From an uncultured Clostridia bacterium (GTDB lineage: Bacteria; Bacillota; Clostridia; Oscillospirales; Acutalibacteraceae), in contig CAMAZY010000008.1 in assembly GCA_945863885.1 (NCBI GenBank), forward strand, positions 21,646 through 85,645: a stretch of 64,000 nucleotides of DNA, read 5' to 3'. Shown piece after piece: positions 25,109-32,988 of the stretch (positions within the stretch are counted from its first letter, which is position 1; each line of letters starts with the position of its first letter). A program made the translations under genes and the position numbers. The notes below the pieces were generated by a model, which worked only from the letters and a program-made list of their open reading frames with translations, was not told the DNA's origin and did no database searches.

Positions 25109-26431
25109 TTACCCTCTCTTTTTTACAATATAAACCTTTTTCGTTTTTTGCGAAACTCCGTTATCGGCATTTGCGCAAATATTTTCCACCCATAAAACGC
25201 CGTCATCGTCACATAAAACGGCGATCTGATTGCGCTGACAAGGCGGTATCTTCCTTTCACAAAACAGCTTTTTGAGCGTTTTTGTGTTTCCCCGGCGCTT
25301 ATCCGTTATTCTGTCACCCGGCAAGCGGGAACGCAGAACAAGCGTTCCGTTCACCGTATCGGCGTCAACGGCGAACCGTTCATCTTTACTGTCAAGCTGT
25401 GTTATATTACAAAGCCTGACGGAATAGGACGCATACGGCGAATCGACTGTTTCACCGACAACTGTGGCTTTCCAGCCTTCGCTTACCGGCAGACAAGCCT
25501 GAATGGTAATTATATCACCTTTTACACACAGATACAAGTCTTTTGTCAATTCCACCTTGCCCTTTGATTCAGTTATCGCCTTACAGCAAAGGTCAATATG
25601 ACGAAGCTCAACAGGCTTTGACAAAAAAGGTGAAATCACGAAGCTGACCGCCTGTCGTCTGACAGCCTCGTGGCAGGCTTGCCATTGACTAAGCCGATAA
25701 GAATTTTCCTCTGTCCGGCTTTTTTCAATCAGCTCTTTTGCACTTTGTTCAATAAAATCTACATCGATCCTGATACTGTCAAAAAACCTTGCGGCGCATT
25801 TTTCAAGCTCGGGATTGACTCGTTTTAAAGCCGGAACCGCATGGTGACGAATTTTGTTTCTGGCGTAATCATCAAGCAGATTCGTGCTGTCCGTCACAAA
25901 ATCAAGACCGTTATCCCGGCAATATTGTTCAATTTCGCTCCTTGTACAGCGAATCAGCGGTCTGATGATGTGATCCCGTTTCGGCGGAATTCCGCAAACG
26001 CCCCGAAGTGCCGTCCCTCTCGCAAGATTGAAAAGCACGGTTTCGATACTGTCGGAAAGCGTGTGCGCAACGGCGACCGCATCACAGCCGGCCTTTTGAA
26101 AGCAGTCGTATCGGACAAGCCGGCCGCATTCTTCAACGCTTATTCCCTTTTTTAAAGCCAGAGACGGAACATCAACAGAAAAAACGAGAAACTCAACAGC
26201 AAGCTTTTTACATAAGTCTTTCACAAAGTCACAGTCTCTTTGCGCCTGCTCACCTCTGATATTATGGTTCACATGAACTGCTTTGAGTATAATACCATAC
26301 TCTTGTCTAATTGAACTTAAATAATGCAAAAGACAAACGGAATCCGCACCGCCGGAAACACCGACGGCGACGGATTTTACCGAGGAAAGCATATTATATT
26401 TTTCAATCGTTTCTTTGATTTTACATATCAT
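25109..26431 (-). CDS. tilS: tRNA(Ile)-lysidine synthase
   Basis: The 440-residue enzyme attaches lysine to C34 of the CAU-anticodon isoleucine tRNA so that it reads AUA. The N-terminal PP-loop ATPase motif is VSGGADSVCLLHYL, followed by VNHNIRG, FLVFSVDVP and the VAHTLSDSIET segment. A C-terminal substrate-binding domain ends in KTLKKLFCERKIPPCQRNQI. ATG 26431 overlaps the dnaB end by 11 bp and has GGAG nine bases upstream. The much longer open frame upstream of it is only the shadow of dnaB. Confidence 0.95.
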   Translation of the reverse strand: MICKIKETIEKYNMLSSVKSVAVGVSGGADSVCLLHYLSSIRQEYGIILKAVHVNHNIRGEQAQRDCDFVKDLCKKLAVEFLVFSVDVPSLALKKGISVEECGRLVRYDCFQKAGCDAVAVAHTLSDSIETVLFNLARGTALRGVCGIPPKRDHIIRPLIRCTRSEIEQYCRDNGLDFVTDSTNLLDDYARNKIRHHAVPALKRVNPELEKCAARFFDSIRIDVDFIEQSAKELIEKSRTEENSYRLSQWQACHEAVRRQAVSFVISPFLSKPVELRHIDLCCKAITESKGKVELTKDLYLCVKGDIITIQACLPVSEGWKATVVGETVDSPYASYSVRLCNITQLDSKDERFAVDADTVNGTLVLRSRLPGDRITDKRRGNTKTLKKLFCERKIPPCQRNQIAVLCDDDGVLWVENICANADNGVSQKTKKVYIVKKRG

Positions 26432-27809
26432 TACGAAGCTTCTCCAAATTGGAAAACATGGTATAATCTCCGTTCCACATCGCTTCAACCGTGGTTGTCG
26501 GCCCGTGTCGGTTCTTTGATACGATAAATTCAACCTTGTTGACGGTCGGCTTCGGCTCGTCCGGCTCGTCGTCATGCTCTTTTTCGCTGTCGTAGTATTC
26601 CTCACGGTACAGCATGATGACAATATCGGCGTCCTGCTCAATGGAGCCTGATTCACGAAGGTCGGCGAGCTGCGGCCGGTGTGACTTTCCTCTGCCCTCT
26701 GTGCTTCTTGCAAGCTGTGCGAGAACGACGACGGGTATGTTTAGATCTTTCGCCATCAGCTTCAGGCTTCTTGTGATTTCGGAAACCTCCTGAACACGGT
26801 TATCGCTTCTGACGCCGCTTTTCATCAACTGAAGATAATCAACGAAAACCGCGTCAACATCACGAAGCCTGCGGATTCTTGATTTCATTTCAGGTACGGT
26901 CATATTCGAAGTATCATCGAAGTAAAGCTCGCATTTGCTGAGAATGGCGGTCGCCGTGGCAAGCCGTTCCCATTCTTCACCGGAGATTTCGCCGGTTCTC
27001 ATTTTTGTGCTCTGAACTCTCGCTTCGGTTGAAAGCACACGCTCGGCAAGCTGCTGTTTTGTCATTTCGAGAGAGAAAAACAAGACCTTTTTCTTACCCA
27101 GAAGAGCCGTATTTCTTGCCATATTCAGCGCAAGGCTCGTTTTACCCATCGCAGGACGGGCGCCGATAATCACAAGGTCGGAGCGGTTCAGACCGGTTAT
27201 CACCTTGTCAAGGTCATAAAAGCCCGTTGTGTAGCCCTTATACTGTTCGGCATCCTCCGAGCTTAATTTCTGGAGCTTGTCGTAAACCTCGTTGACGATG
27301 ATGTCACCGATTCTCACAGGACCGCTTGTTACCCTGCCCTGACGGATATCGTATATTTTCTGCTCAGCGGAATCGAGCAGTAAATCTGCCGAAGAATCCG
27401 AGGAAACGGAGTCCTCAATGATTTCCTTGGAAACGGAAATGAGCGTACGGACATAAAACTTTTCTTTTATAATACGGCAGTAGCTTTCAACGTTGTCCGT
27501 CGAAGGAACAGCCTGCGCAAGCTGATAAAGATAGGTTTTTCCCGTTGCGTCGTCGTATATCTTATCGTTTTTCAGCTTTTCAAGAACAATCAGCGGGTCA
27601 ACCTTACCGCCGACCGTGTCGATCTCCTGCATCACGGTAAAAATCGCACGGTGCTGAGGAAGATAGAAGTATTCGGGCTTAATCAGGATAAGCACCTGAG
27701 AAATACACGACGGCTCAATCAGGATACAACCCAAAACAGCCTGCTCCGCTTCAAGGCTGAACGGCATTGAGATATCATCAAGACTTAAAATCGCTTTGTC
27801 CGACTGCAT
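26421..27809 (-). CDS. dnaB: Replicative DNA helicase DnaB
   Basis: The 462-residue hexameric helicase unwinds DNA at the replication fork. The N-terminal helical domain starts PFSLEAEQAVLGCILIEP, and the RecA-like domain carries Walker A GARPAMGKTSLALNMA, LFFSLEM, the DVDAVFVDYLQLM Walker B region and RESGSIEQDADIV. Length is typical, so no intein is present. The order gdpP-rplI-dnaB is conserved in Firmicutes. It begins two bases after the rplI stop with only a weak ribosome site, suggesting translational coupling. Confidence 0.97.
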   Translation of the reverse strand: MQSDKAILSLDDISMPFSLEAEQAVLGCILIEPSCISQVLILIKPEYFYLPQHRAIFTVMQEIDTVGGKVDPLIVLEKLKNDKIYDDATGKTYLYQLAQAVPSTDNVESYCRIIKEKFYVRTLISVSKEIIEDSVSSDSSADLLLDSAEQKIYDIRQGRVTSGPVRIGDIIVNEVYDKLQKLSSEDAEQYKGYTTGFYDLDKVITGLNRSDLVIIGARPAMGKTSLALNMARNTALLGKKKVLFFSLEMTKQQLAERVLSTEARVQSTKMRTGEISGEEWERLATATAILSKCELYFDDTSNMTVPEMKSRIRRLRDVDAVFVDYLQLMKSGVRSDNRVQEVSEITRSLKLMAKDLNIPVVVLAQLARSTEGRGKSHRPQLADLRESGSIEQDADIVIMLYREEYYDSEKEHDDEPDEPKPTVNKVEFIVSKNRHGPTTTVEAMWNGDYTMFSNLEKLRNDM

Positions 27810-27811
27810 TC

Positions 27812-28252
27812 TTATTCACCGACCGAAACGTAAAGCTTTGCCGAGATGCCCTGATAAAGCTTTACTTCAAATTCATAGGTTCCGAATTGCTTGATATCGT
27901 CTACAACGATTTTCCGCTTGTCAACATCAATTGAAAACGCTTCTTTCAGCTTCTCGGCAATTTCCTTAGAGGTAACGGAACCGAAAAGTTTACCGTTCTG
28001 ACCGGCTTTTGCAGTGATTTTAATCGTTTTTCCGCTGATTCTTGCGGCGGTATCTTTCGCCGCCTTCGTCTCAGTCGCAATTCTGAATTTTTCGGCATTT
28101 TCTTTATTTTTCATTTCGGACATGGCCTGCGCATTTGCTTCGGAGGCAAGCTTGCGGGGAAAAAGGAAGTTTCTTGCATAACCGTCTGAGGTGTTGACAA
28201 GCTCACCCTTTTTTCCGAGTCCTTTTACATCCTGTTTGAGTATAACTTTCAT
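27812..28252 (-). CDS. rplI: 50S ribosomal protein L9
   Basis: The 146-residue protein is L9: N-domain [19 protein letters not shown] and [12 protein letters not shown], a long connecting helix ([19 protein letters not shown]) and a C-domain with [14 protein letters not shown]. The start is at ATG 28252 since GGAG lies seven bases upstream; an ATG two codons earlier is too close to that site. A short perfect hairpin (28269-28295) stands just upstream of the ribosome site. It is downstream of gdpP in the conserved order. Confidence 0.96.
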   Translation of the reverse strand: MKVILKQDVKGLGKKGELVNTSDGYARNFLFPRKLASEANAQAMSEMKNKENAEKFRIATETKAAKDTAARISGKTIKITAKAGQNGKLFGSVTSKEIAEKLKEAFSIDVDKRKIVVDDIKQFGTYEFEVKLYQGISAKLYVSVGE

Positions 28253-28268
28253 ATTCATTCTCCAATCC

Positions 28269-28295
28269 GGCGAAAATTCGCATAGCGAATCCGCC
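28269..28295 (-). promoter_or_regulatory. Hairpin before rplI
   Basis: On the minus strand GGCG...ATTCGC TAT GCGAAT...CGCC forms a bulged stem-loop ending about 7 bases before the rplI ribosome binding site. There is no T-tract, so a translation or processing role is more likely than termination. Confidence 0.35.
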
Positions 28296-28318
28296 ATATA
28301 TTTTTCCGAAAGTTTCAA

Positions 28319-30301
28319 TCAGCTTTCGGGTTCAGATTCAATGTACTTTTCAATATATTTGTCGATGGCTTTTTCGAGCTTTTCTCTTGCACCCGACAAA
28401 TCAACATTTTTCAGCTGACACGCAGACATCGCCTGATGTCCGCCGCCGCCTAAGGTCTCCATAATCAGCTGAACATTGACCTCGCCGAAGGAACGGGCGG
28501 AAATATTGATTTCCCCACCGTTCTTATACAAAACGAACGAAGCCTTGATTCCCTCGATATTCAGCATCTCGTCTGCCGCTTGTGAAGTAACAAGACGGAT
28601 TTCGGGAGACTCGATATCCGCAACGGAAATTGCGCAGATATCACGGTAACGCTCTGCCGTATCAATGACATTGTTGCGAAGCCGGAAGATTTCCATATCG
28701 TTCGAAAATAGCTTCTTCGCTTCAACCGTGTTGGCACTCCGGCTTTTCAGGTAGGCCGCCGCTTCGAAGGTTCTGACGCCAGAACGGATTACAAAGTTTC
28801 TCGTGTCAAGCATAATTCCGGCAAACAAAGCCTGCGCAACCAAAGAGTCAATGACAGGCTTGCTGTCAACATATTCGGCAAGCTCCGTCACCATTTCACA
28901 GGCGGAAGAGGCGTTCGGCATATGATAAAACACCACCGTGTTTTCAATAAAGCCAACACTTTTTCTGTGGTGGTCTATTACCATCACACGGTTCGCCTTA
29001 TCGACAAGTTCGGGACATTCGGTAAAGCTTTGTTTATGCGTATCGACGACAACAACCAACGTGTTTTCTCCGACACGATCAAGAGCTTTTTCGGGAGGCA
29101 GAATCATGTCGGGATACTTATCATCATTAAACCGCTCAATCAAGGGCTTAGCAAGAGAAGTTTTCGTATCCACAACAACATTTGCAGGAACACCGAAATT
29201 TCTTGCGATACTGTAAATACCTGCCGCACTTCCGAAAGCGTCAAAATCAGAAAACCGGTGACCCATGACAAGCACATTGTCACTCTCTTTGATGATTCCG
29301 GCAATGGTCTTGGCAATCAGTCGGGTTTTGACTTTATTTTTCCTTTCAAATCCGGCAGAAACACCGCCGTAAAATTTATACTGTGCCTCGTGCTTGATGG
29401 CGACCTGATCACCGCCGCGGCTTTGCGCCATATCAAGCGCCTGTTTCGCAGAATTGTTGGAATCACCGAGAGCCTGTTCTTTTCCGACGCCGATTGATAG
29501 CGTCAGCTCGGTCGGTTTTCCGTCGTAGGTTAGGTTCCGGATTTTTTCAAGAATCGAGAAGTTGTCGGCAATCATTTTCTGAAGCCCCCGCTCCTCAACG
29601 ATAATCATCATACGGGCGTTGGAAAACTTCCGGCAAAGACCGCCGTAGCCCGACGCCCAGTCGTCAATCATCTGTTCAATCTTGCTGAAAACCGCCGCAC
29701 AGTCGCTTTCTTTGAAATTCTGATAGATCTCATCGGAATTGTCAATAACCGAAAGCATGATGGAAGGTCTTGACTCGTAATACTCTTTTTCGGTAAGTCG
29801 AAGCTTAGTTTCATCAAAGAGATAAAGAAGATAGGCGTTTTCGTCTTCAAGCTTAACAAGACTCGTATATACGGCAAAGCATTGACTGTCAACCTTAACC
29901 CGAAAACCCTTGCCTTCTAATATTTTTGTCAGACTGTCCTTTTTCAAAAGCTGCTTCAAAGAAAGAACCGGTGTCGTTTCATCAATACAAAACGTATTTT
30001 TAAAGCATTCGTTAAACCAGATAACCGTTCCGTCTTCTTCAACAAAGGCGCAGGCTACTCTTAGCTTTTCAAACGCCTTTCCCTGTTCAAAGTCAAGCGT
30101 ATCAGCAACAGCTTTTACGTTGTAAAGAAGCTTTTGCTTAACGTTTTTCGAATACGATATCTTCGCCCAGATAAGAACCGCCGTCAAAAGAAGCTCGGCA
30201 AGTGCAAGCCATGCATTAAAGTATACGGTCACCGCAATAAAAACGGCGCACACCAAAACGGCTATCAGCGAAGTGTCATATTTTTTCCACAAGCTTTTCA
30301 T
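28319..30301 (-). CDS. gdpP: c-di-AMP phosphodiesterase GdpP
   Basis: The 660-residue membrane protein hydrolyses c-di-AMP to pApA. It has two N-terminal helices (about 10-50), a PAS-like heme/sensing region, a degenerate GGDEF domain (ASGYGGLCRKF... LTLSIGVGKEQ) and a DHH/DHHA1 phosphodiesterase. DHH motifs are VMGHRFSDFDAFGSA, VVVDTHKQS and VIDHHRKSVGF; DHHA1 has GGGGHQAMSACQL. ATG 30301 is chosen before MKSLWKK; the frame runs nine codons further. Its counterpart, the CdaA synthase, is also in this window. It precedes rplI and follows the RNase J gene, with a hairpin in the spacer. Confidence 0.94.
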   Translation of the reverse strand: MKSLWKKYDTSLIAVLVCAVFIAVTVYFNAWLALAELLLTAVLIWAKISYSKNVKQKLLYNVKAVADTLDFEQGKAFEKLRVACAFVEEDGTVIWFNECFKNTFCIDETTPVLSLKQLLKKDSLTKILEGKGFRVKVDSQCFAVYTSLVKLEDENAYLLYLFDETKLRLTEKEYYESRPSIMLSVIDNSDEIYQNFKESDCAAVFSKIEQMIDDWASGYGGLCRKFSNARMMIIVEERGLQKMIADNFSILEKIRNLTYDGKPTELTLSIGVGKEQALGDSNNSAKQALDMAQSRGGDQVAIKHEAQYKFYGGVSAGFERKNKVKTRLIAKTIAGIIKESDNVLVMGHRFSDFDAFGSAAGIYSIARNFGVPANVVVDTKTSLAKPLIERFNDDKYPDMILPPEKALDRVGENTLVVVVDTHKQSFTECPELVDKANRVMVIDHHRKSVGFIENTVVFYHMPNASSACEMVTELAEYVDSKPVIDSLVAQALFAGIMLDTRNFVIRSGVRTFEAAAYLKSRSANTVEAKKLFSNDMEIFRLRNNVIDTAERYRDICAISVADIESPEIRLVTSQAADEMLNIEGIKASFVLYKNGGEINISARSFGEVNVQLIMETLGGGGHQAMSACQLKNVDLSGAREKLEKAIDKYIEKYIESEPES

Positions 30302-30313
30302 TTTAAATCCGAC

Positions 30314-30342
30314 ACGGCACACAAACAAGATTTTTGTGCCGT
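30314..30342 (-). promoter_or_regulatory. Intercistronic hairpin between the RNase J gene and gdpP
   Basis: ACGGCACA (30342-30335) and TGTGCCGT (30321-30314) form a perfect 8-bp stem in the 53-bp spacer. No T-tract follows; it may be an mRNA processing or stability site. Confidence 0.4.
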
Positions 30343-30354
30343 CCTTTCTAAAAA

Positions 30355-32262
30355 TTAAACCTCAACCAGTATCGGCAAAATCATCGGGCTTCTCTTGGTT
30401 CGTTCATACATCAGTCTTGATACATCGTCACGCACTCGGTTTCTCACGGCCGTCCAGTTCTTATCGGCATTTTTCATAATGGAGCGGTAAGCGGTATCTC
30501 TCGCCTCTCCGATAAGGTCTTCGGCCTCTTTGACATACACGAAGCCTCTTGAAACAACGTCGGGGCCGGATACAAGATCCCCTGTCACGCCGTCAAGAGC
30601 GGCAACGATGATAATAATACCGTCCTGAGCCAGATGCTTCCGGTCACGGATAACGATGCTTCCGACATCGCCGACACCGAGTCCGTCAACAAAAACGCCC
30701 TCGGCGGGAACGGTACCCACCTTTTTAATTCCGCCGGGTGTTACTTCAACCTGAATTCCGTTATCGACAACCATAATATTTTTCTTGTCAACACCCATCG
30801 ACTCCGCAAGAAGAGCGTGCTTTAAAAGATGTTTCTGCTCACCGTGGACAGGAATAAAATACTGCGGCTTCACGATTCCGAGCATCAGCTTGAGCTCCTC
30901 ACGGCAAGCGTGGCCGGAAACGTGTACATCGTACATTTTTTCATATACGACCTCGGCACCGAGCTTCATTAGTTCATTGATAACACGGCTGACCGTCTTT
31001 TCGTTGCCCGGAATCGGCGTTGCGGAGATAATCACATAGTCGTGCGGCGTAATCGCAACCTTTCTGTGGTCGGAAAAAGCCATTCTCGTAAGTGCCGACA
31101 TCGGCTCGCCCTGACTTCCGGTAGTAATCAGAACAAGCTGGTCGTCGGTGTATTTTTTTATCATATCAAGATCGATGATGATTCCCTCGGGAACTTTCAG
31201 ATAACCGAGCTCACGACCGATATTGACAACATTTTCAAGGCTTCTTCCCGAAAGTGCAACCTTTCTTCCGAGTGCTTTGGCGACATTGATAATCTGCTGG
31301 ACACGGTGAATGTTCGAAGCAAAAGTTGCAACAATGATTCTACGGCTTCCCGCTTTACGGAAAAGCAACTCGAACGACTCGCCTACCTTGCTTTCGCTTT
31401 CGGTATAGCCCGGGCGTTCGGCGTTCGTCGAATCCGCCATCATGCAAAGCACGCCTTCGTTTCCGAGCTCTGCAAAACGTGCAAGGTCAATCATGCCGCC
31501 GTCAATCGGCGTACTGTCGATCTTGAAGTCACCCGTGTGGATGATCGTCTGTGAACCGAATTTAATCGCGAGTGCGACTGCGTCGGGTATCGAATGGTTA
31601 ACATGAATGAACTCGACATCAAATTTTCCGAGGCTGATATGCTCACCGGGATTGACTGTATTAAGCTTCGCTTTTGAAAGAAGATTGTGTTCTTTCAGCT
31701 TACCCTCAACAAGACCGATTGTCAGTCTCGTTGCGTAAACGGGCACATTAATACTTTTCATTAGATACGCAAGCGAGCCGATATGATCCTCATGTCCGTG
31801 GGTAATCACAATACCCTTGATTCGATCGGCATTATTGATAACATAGCTGAAATCGGGAATAACAAGGTCGATACCCGGCATTTCTTCATCGGGGAACGCA
31901 AGACCGCAGTCAACGATTATCATATCGTCCTCGTATTCGAATACGGTCATATTCTTTCCGACCTCGTTGATACCGCCGAGGAATGAAATCTTAACCGGCT
32001 TCGCTTTAGCCGGGCTGTTTTTCTTTGAAGTCTTTCGTTTGCCCGCCGTTTTATTCTGCGGCTTCTTCGCCTTTTCAGGCTTTGCCGCCTTGGAAGCGGA
32101 AGCAGACTTTACTGCCGGCTGTTTTGCGGTTGTTTTAGGCTTTTTATTCCGATTATTTTTCGCTGTGCTTTTCAGGTTGCTCTTTTGATTGTTCTTTGCC
32201 GCACCTTTCGACGAATTCTTTTGCGGCTTCCCTGCTGCCGCCGGTGCATTCTTTCCTGTCAT
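30355..32262 (-). CDS. rnj: Ribonuclease J
   Basis: The 635-residue endo/5'-exoribonuclease drives mRNA turnover and rRNA maturation. After a ~90-residue Lys/Ala/Ser-rich, probably disordered N-tail, the beta-CASP metallo-beta-lactamase core starts at KISFLGGINEVGKNM, with the metal motif ITHGHEDHIGSLAYL, HTGDFKID, the MMADSTNAERPGYT segment, and the IPVHGEQKHLLKHA region. ATG 32262 is the best start, although the nearest AAGGAG is 14 bases away. The Lys-rich tail could bind RNA or ribosomes, which is an inference. It is driven by a near-consensus promoter about 100 bp upstream. Confidence 0.95.
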   Translation of the reverse strand: MTGKNAPAAAGKPQKNSSKGAAKNNQKSNLKSTAKNNRNKKPKTTAKQPAVKSASASKAAKPEKAKKPQNKTAGKRKTSKKNSPAKAKPVKISFLGGINEVGKNMTVFEYEDDMIIVDCGLAFPDEEMPGIDLVIPDFSYVINNADRIKGIVITHGHEDHIGSLAYLMKSINVPVYATRLTIGLVEGKLKEHNLLSKAKLNTVNPGEHISLGKFDVEFIHVNHSIPDAVALAIKFGSQTIIHTGDFKIDSTPIDGGMIDLARFAELGNEGVLCMMADSTNAERPGYTESESKVGESFELLFRKAGSRRIIVATFASNIHRVQQIINVAKALGRKVALSGRSLENVVNIGRELGYLKVPEGIIIDLDMIKKYTDDQLVLITTGSQGEPMSALTRMAFSDHRKVAITPHDYVIISATPIPGNEKTVSRVINELMKLGAEVVYEKMYDVHVSGHACREELKLMLGIVKPQYFIPVHGEQKHLLKHALLAESMGVDKKNIMVVDNGIQVEVTPGGIKKVGTVPAEGVFVDGLGVGDVGSIVIRDRKHLAQDGIIIIVAALDGVTGDLVSGPDVVSRGFVYVKEAEDLIGEARDTAYRSIMKNADKNWTAVRNRVRDDVSRLMYERTKRSPMILPILVEV

Positions 32263-32359
32263 TATAAGGTATAACACTCCTTTTTGAATCAATTATGTAT
32301 CCGAAAACGGTCTGTACCGAAAAAACTACAAACCAACCCATACTAATAAAGTATTTGTT

Positions 32360-32388
32360 ATTATACAATTCTTTAAGCAAGAAGTCAA
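32360..32388 (-). promoter_or_regulatory. RNase J gene promoter
   Basis: On the minus strand TTGACT (32388-32383), 17 bp, TATAAT (32365-32360): eleven of twelve consensus positions. It is the likely main promoter of the rnj-gdpP-rplI-dnaB-tilS-hpt-ftsH run. Confidence 0.85.
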
Positions 32389-32425
32389 GAATTGACAGTC
32401 AGATTTCAAAGAGTATTCAAAGTGC

Positions 32426-32454
32426 TTGCCGTACCGTGCAATTTATGGTAAAAT
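32426..32454 (+). promoter_or_regulatory. rnhA promoter
   Basis: TTGCCG (32426-32431), 17 bp, TAAAAT (32449-32454) with a TGG extended -10, 41 bp before the rnhA start. Confidence 0.65.
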
Positions 32455-32495
32455 ACTCTAAAACGTATTATCGGCAAAATTCAAGGAGCAAATCA

Positions 32496-32936
32496 ATGAA
32501 AAAAGTCACAATTTATACAGACGGCGCTTGTTCCGGAAACCCCGGTGCCGGCGGTTGGGGAACAATTCTCGACTATCAGGGCAAAAGGAAAGAACTTTCC
32601 GGCGGTGAAGCGCAGACAACCAACAACCGTATGGAGCTTACCGCCGTCATCGAGGGACTAAAAGCACTTAAAGAAAAATGTGAAGTAACCGTCGTCACCG
32701 ATTCTCAGTACGTCGCAAACGGAATCAATCTCGGCTGGGCAAGAAGCTGGAAAGCGAACGGATGGAAAAAAAAGGACAAAAAGCCCGCCTTGAATCCTGA
32801 GCTTTGGGACGAGCTGCTAAGCCTTATCGACCGCCACGAGGTTACAATCGAATGGATCAAAGGGCATGCAGGTCATCCCGAAAATGAACGGTGCGATGAG
32901 CTTGCTGTCAAGCAAAGCGAAGCACACAAGCAGTAA
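32496..32936 (+). CDS. rnhA: Ribonuclease HI
   Basis: The 146-residue enzyme cuts the RNA strand of RNA-DNA hybrids. All active-site acids are visible: Asp8 in [12 protein letters not shown], Glu in [13 protein letters not shown], Asp in [12 protein letters not shown] and the late Asp in [12 protein letters not shown]; the [11 protein letters not shown] loop supplies the conserved His. The basic handle region ([13 protein letters not shown]) is present, as in E. coli RNase HI. AAGGAG at 32483-32488 precedes the ATG. It is a single plus-strand gene inside a largely minus-strand region, closed by a terminator shared with parC. Confidence 0.96.
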   Translation: MKKVTIYTDGACSGNPGAGGWGTILDYQGKRKELSGGEAQTTNNRMELTAVIEGLKALKEKCEVTVVTDSQYVANGINLGWARSWKANGWKKKDKKPALNPELWDELLSLIDRHEVTIEWIKGHAGHPENERCDELAVKQSEAHKQ

Positions 32937-32939
32937 AAT

Positions 32940-32980
32940 ACCGCCGCAAGGGACAAATCAGTCACCATGCGGCGGTTTTT
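32940..32980. terminator. Bidirectional terminator between rnhA and parC
   Basis: ACCGCCGCA (32940-32948) pairs with TGCGGCGGT (32968-32976), followed by TTTTATATTTT on the plus strand and by ATTTTA on the minus strand. Confidence 0.87.
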
Positions 32981-32988
32981 ATATTTTG

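Noticed and set aside
26432..26713. 94-codon N-terminal extension of the tilS reading frame
   Set aside because: It lies wholly inside the dnaB coding sequence in another frame, is Arg/Thr/Ser-rich without TilS similarity, and the real start at 26431 has its own ribosome site.
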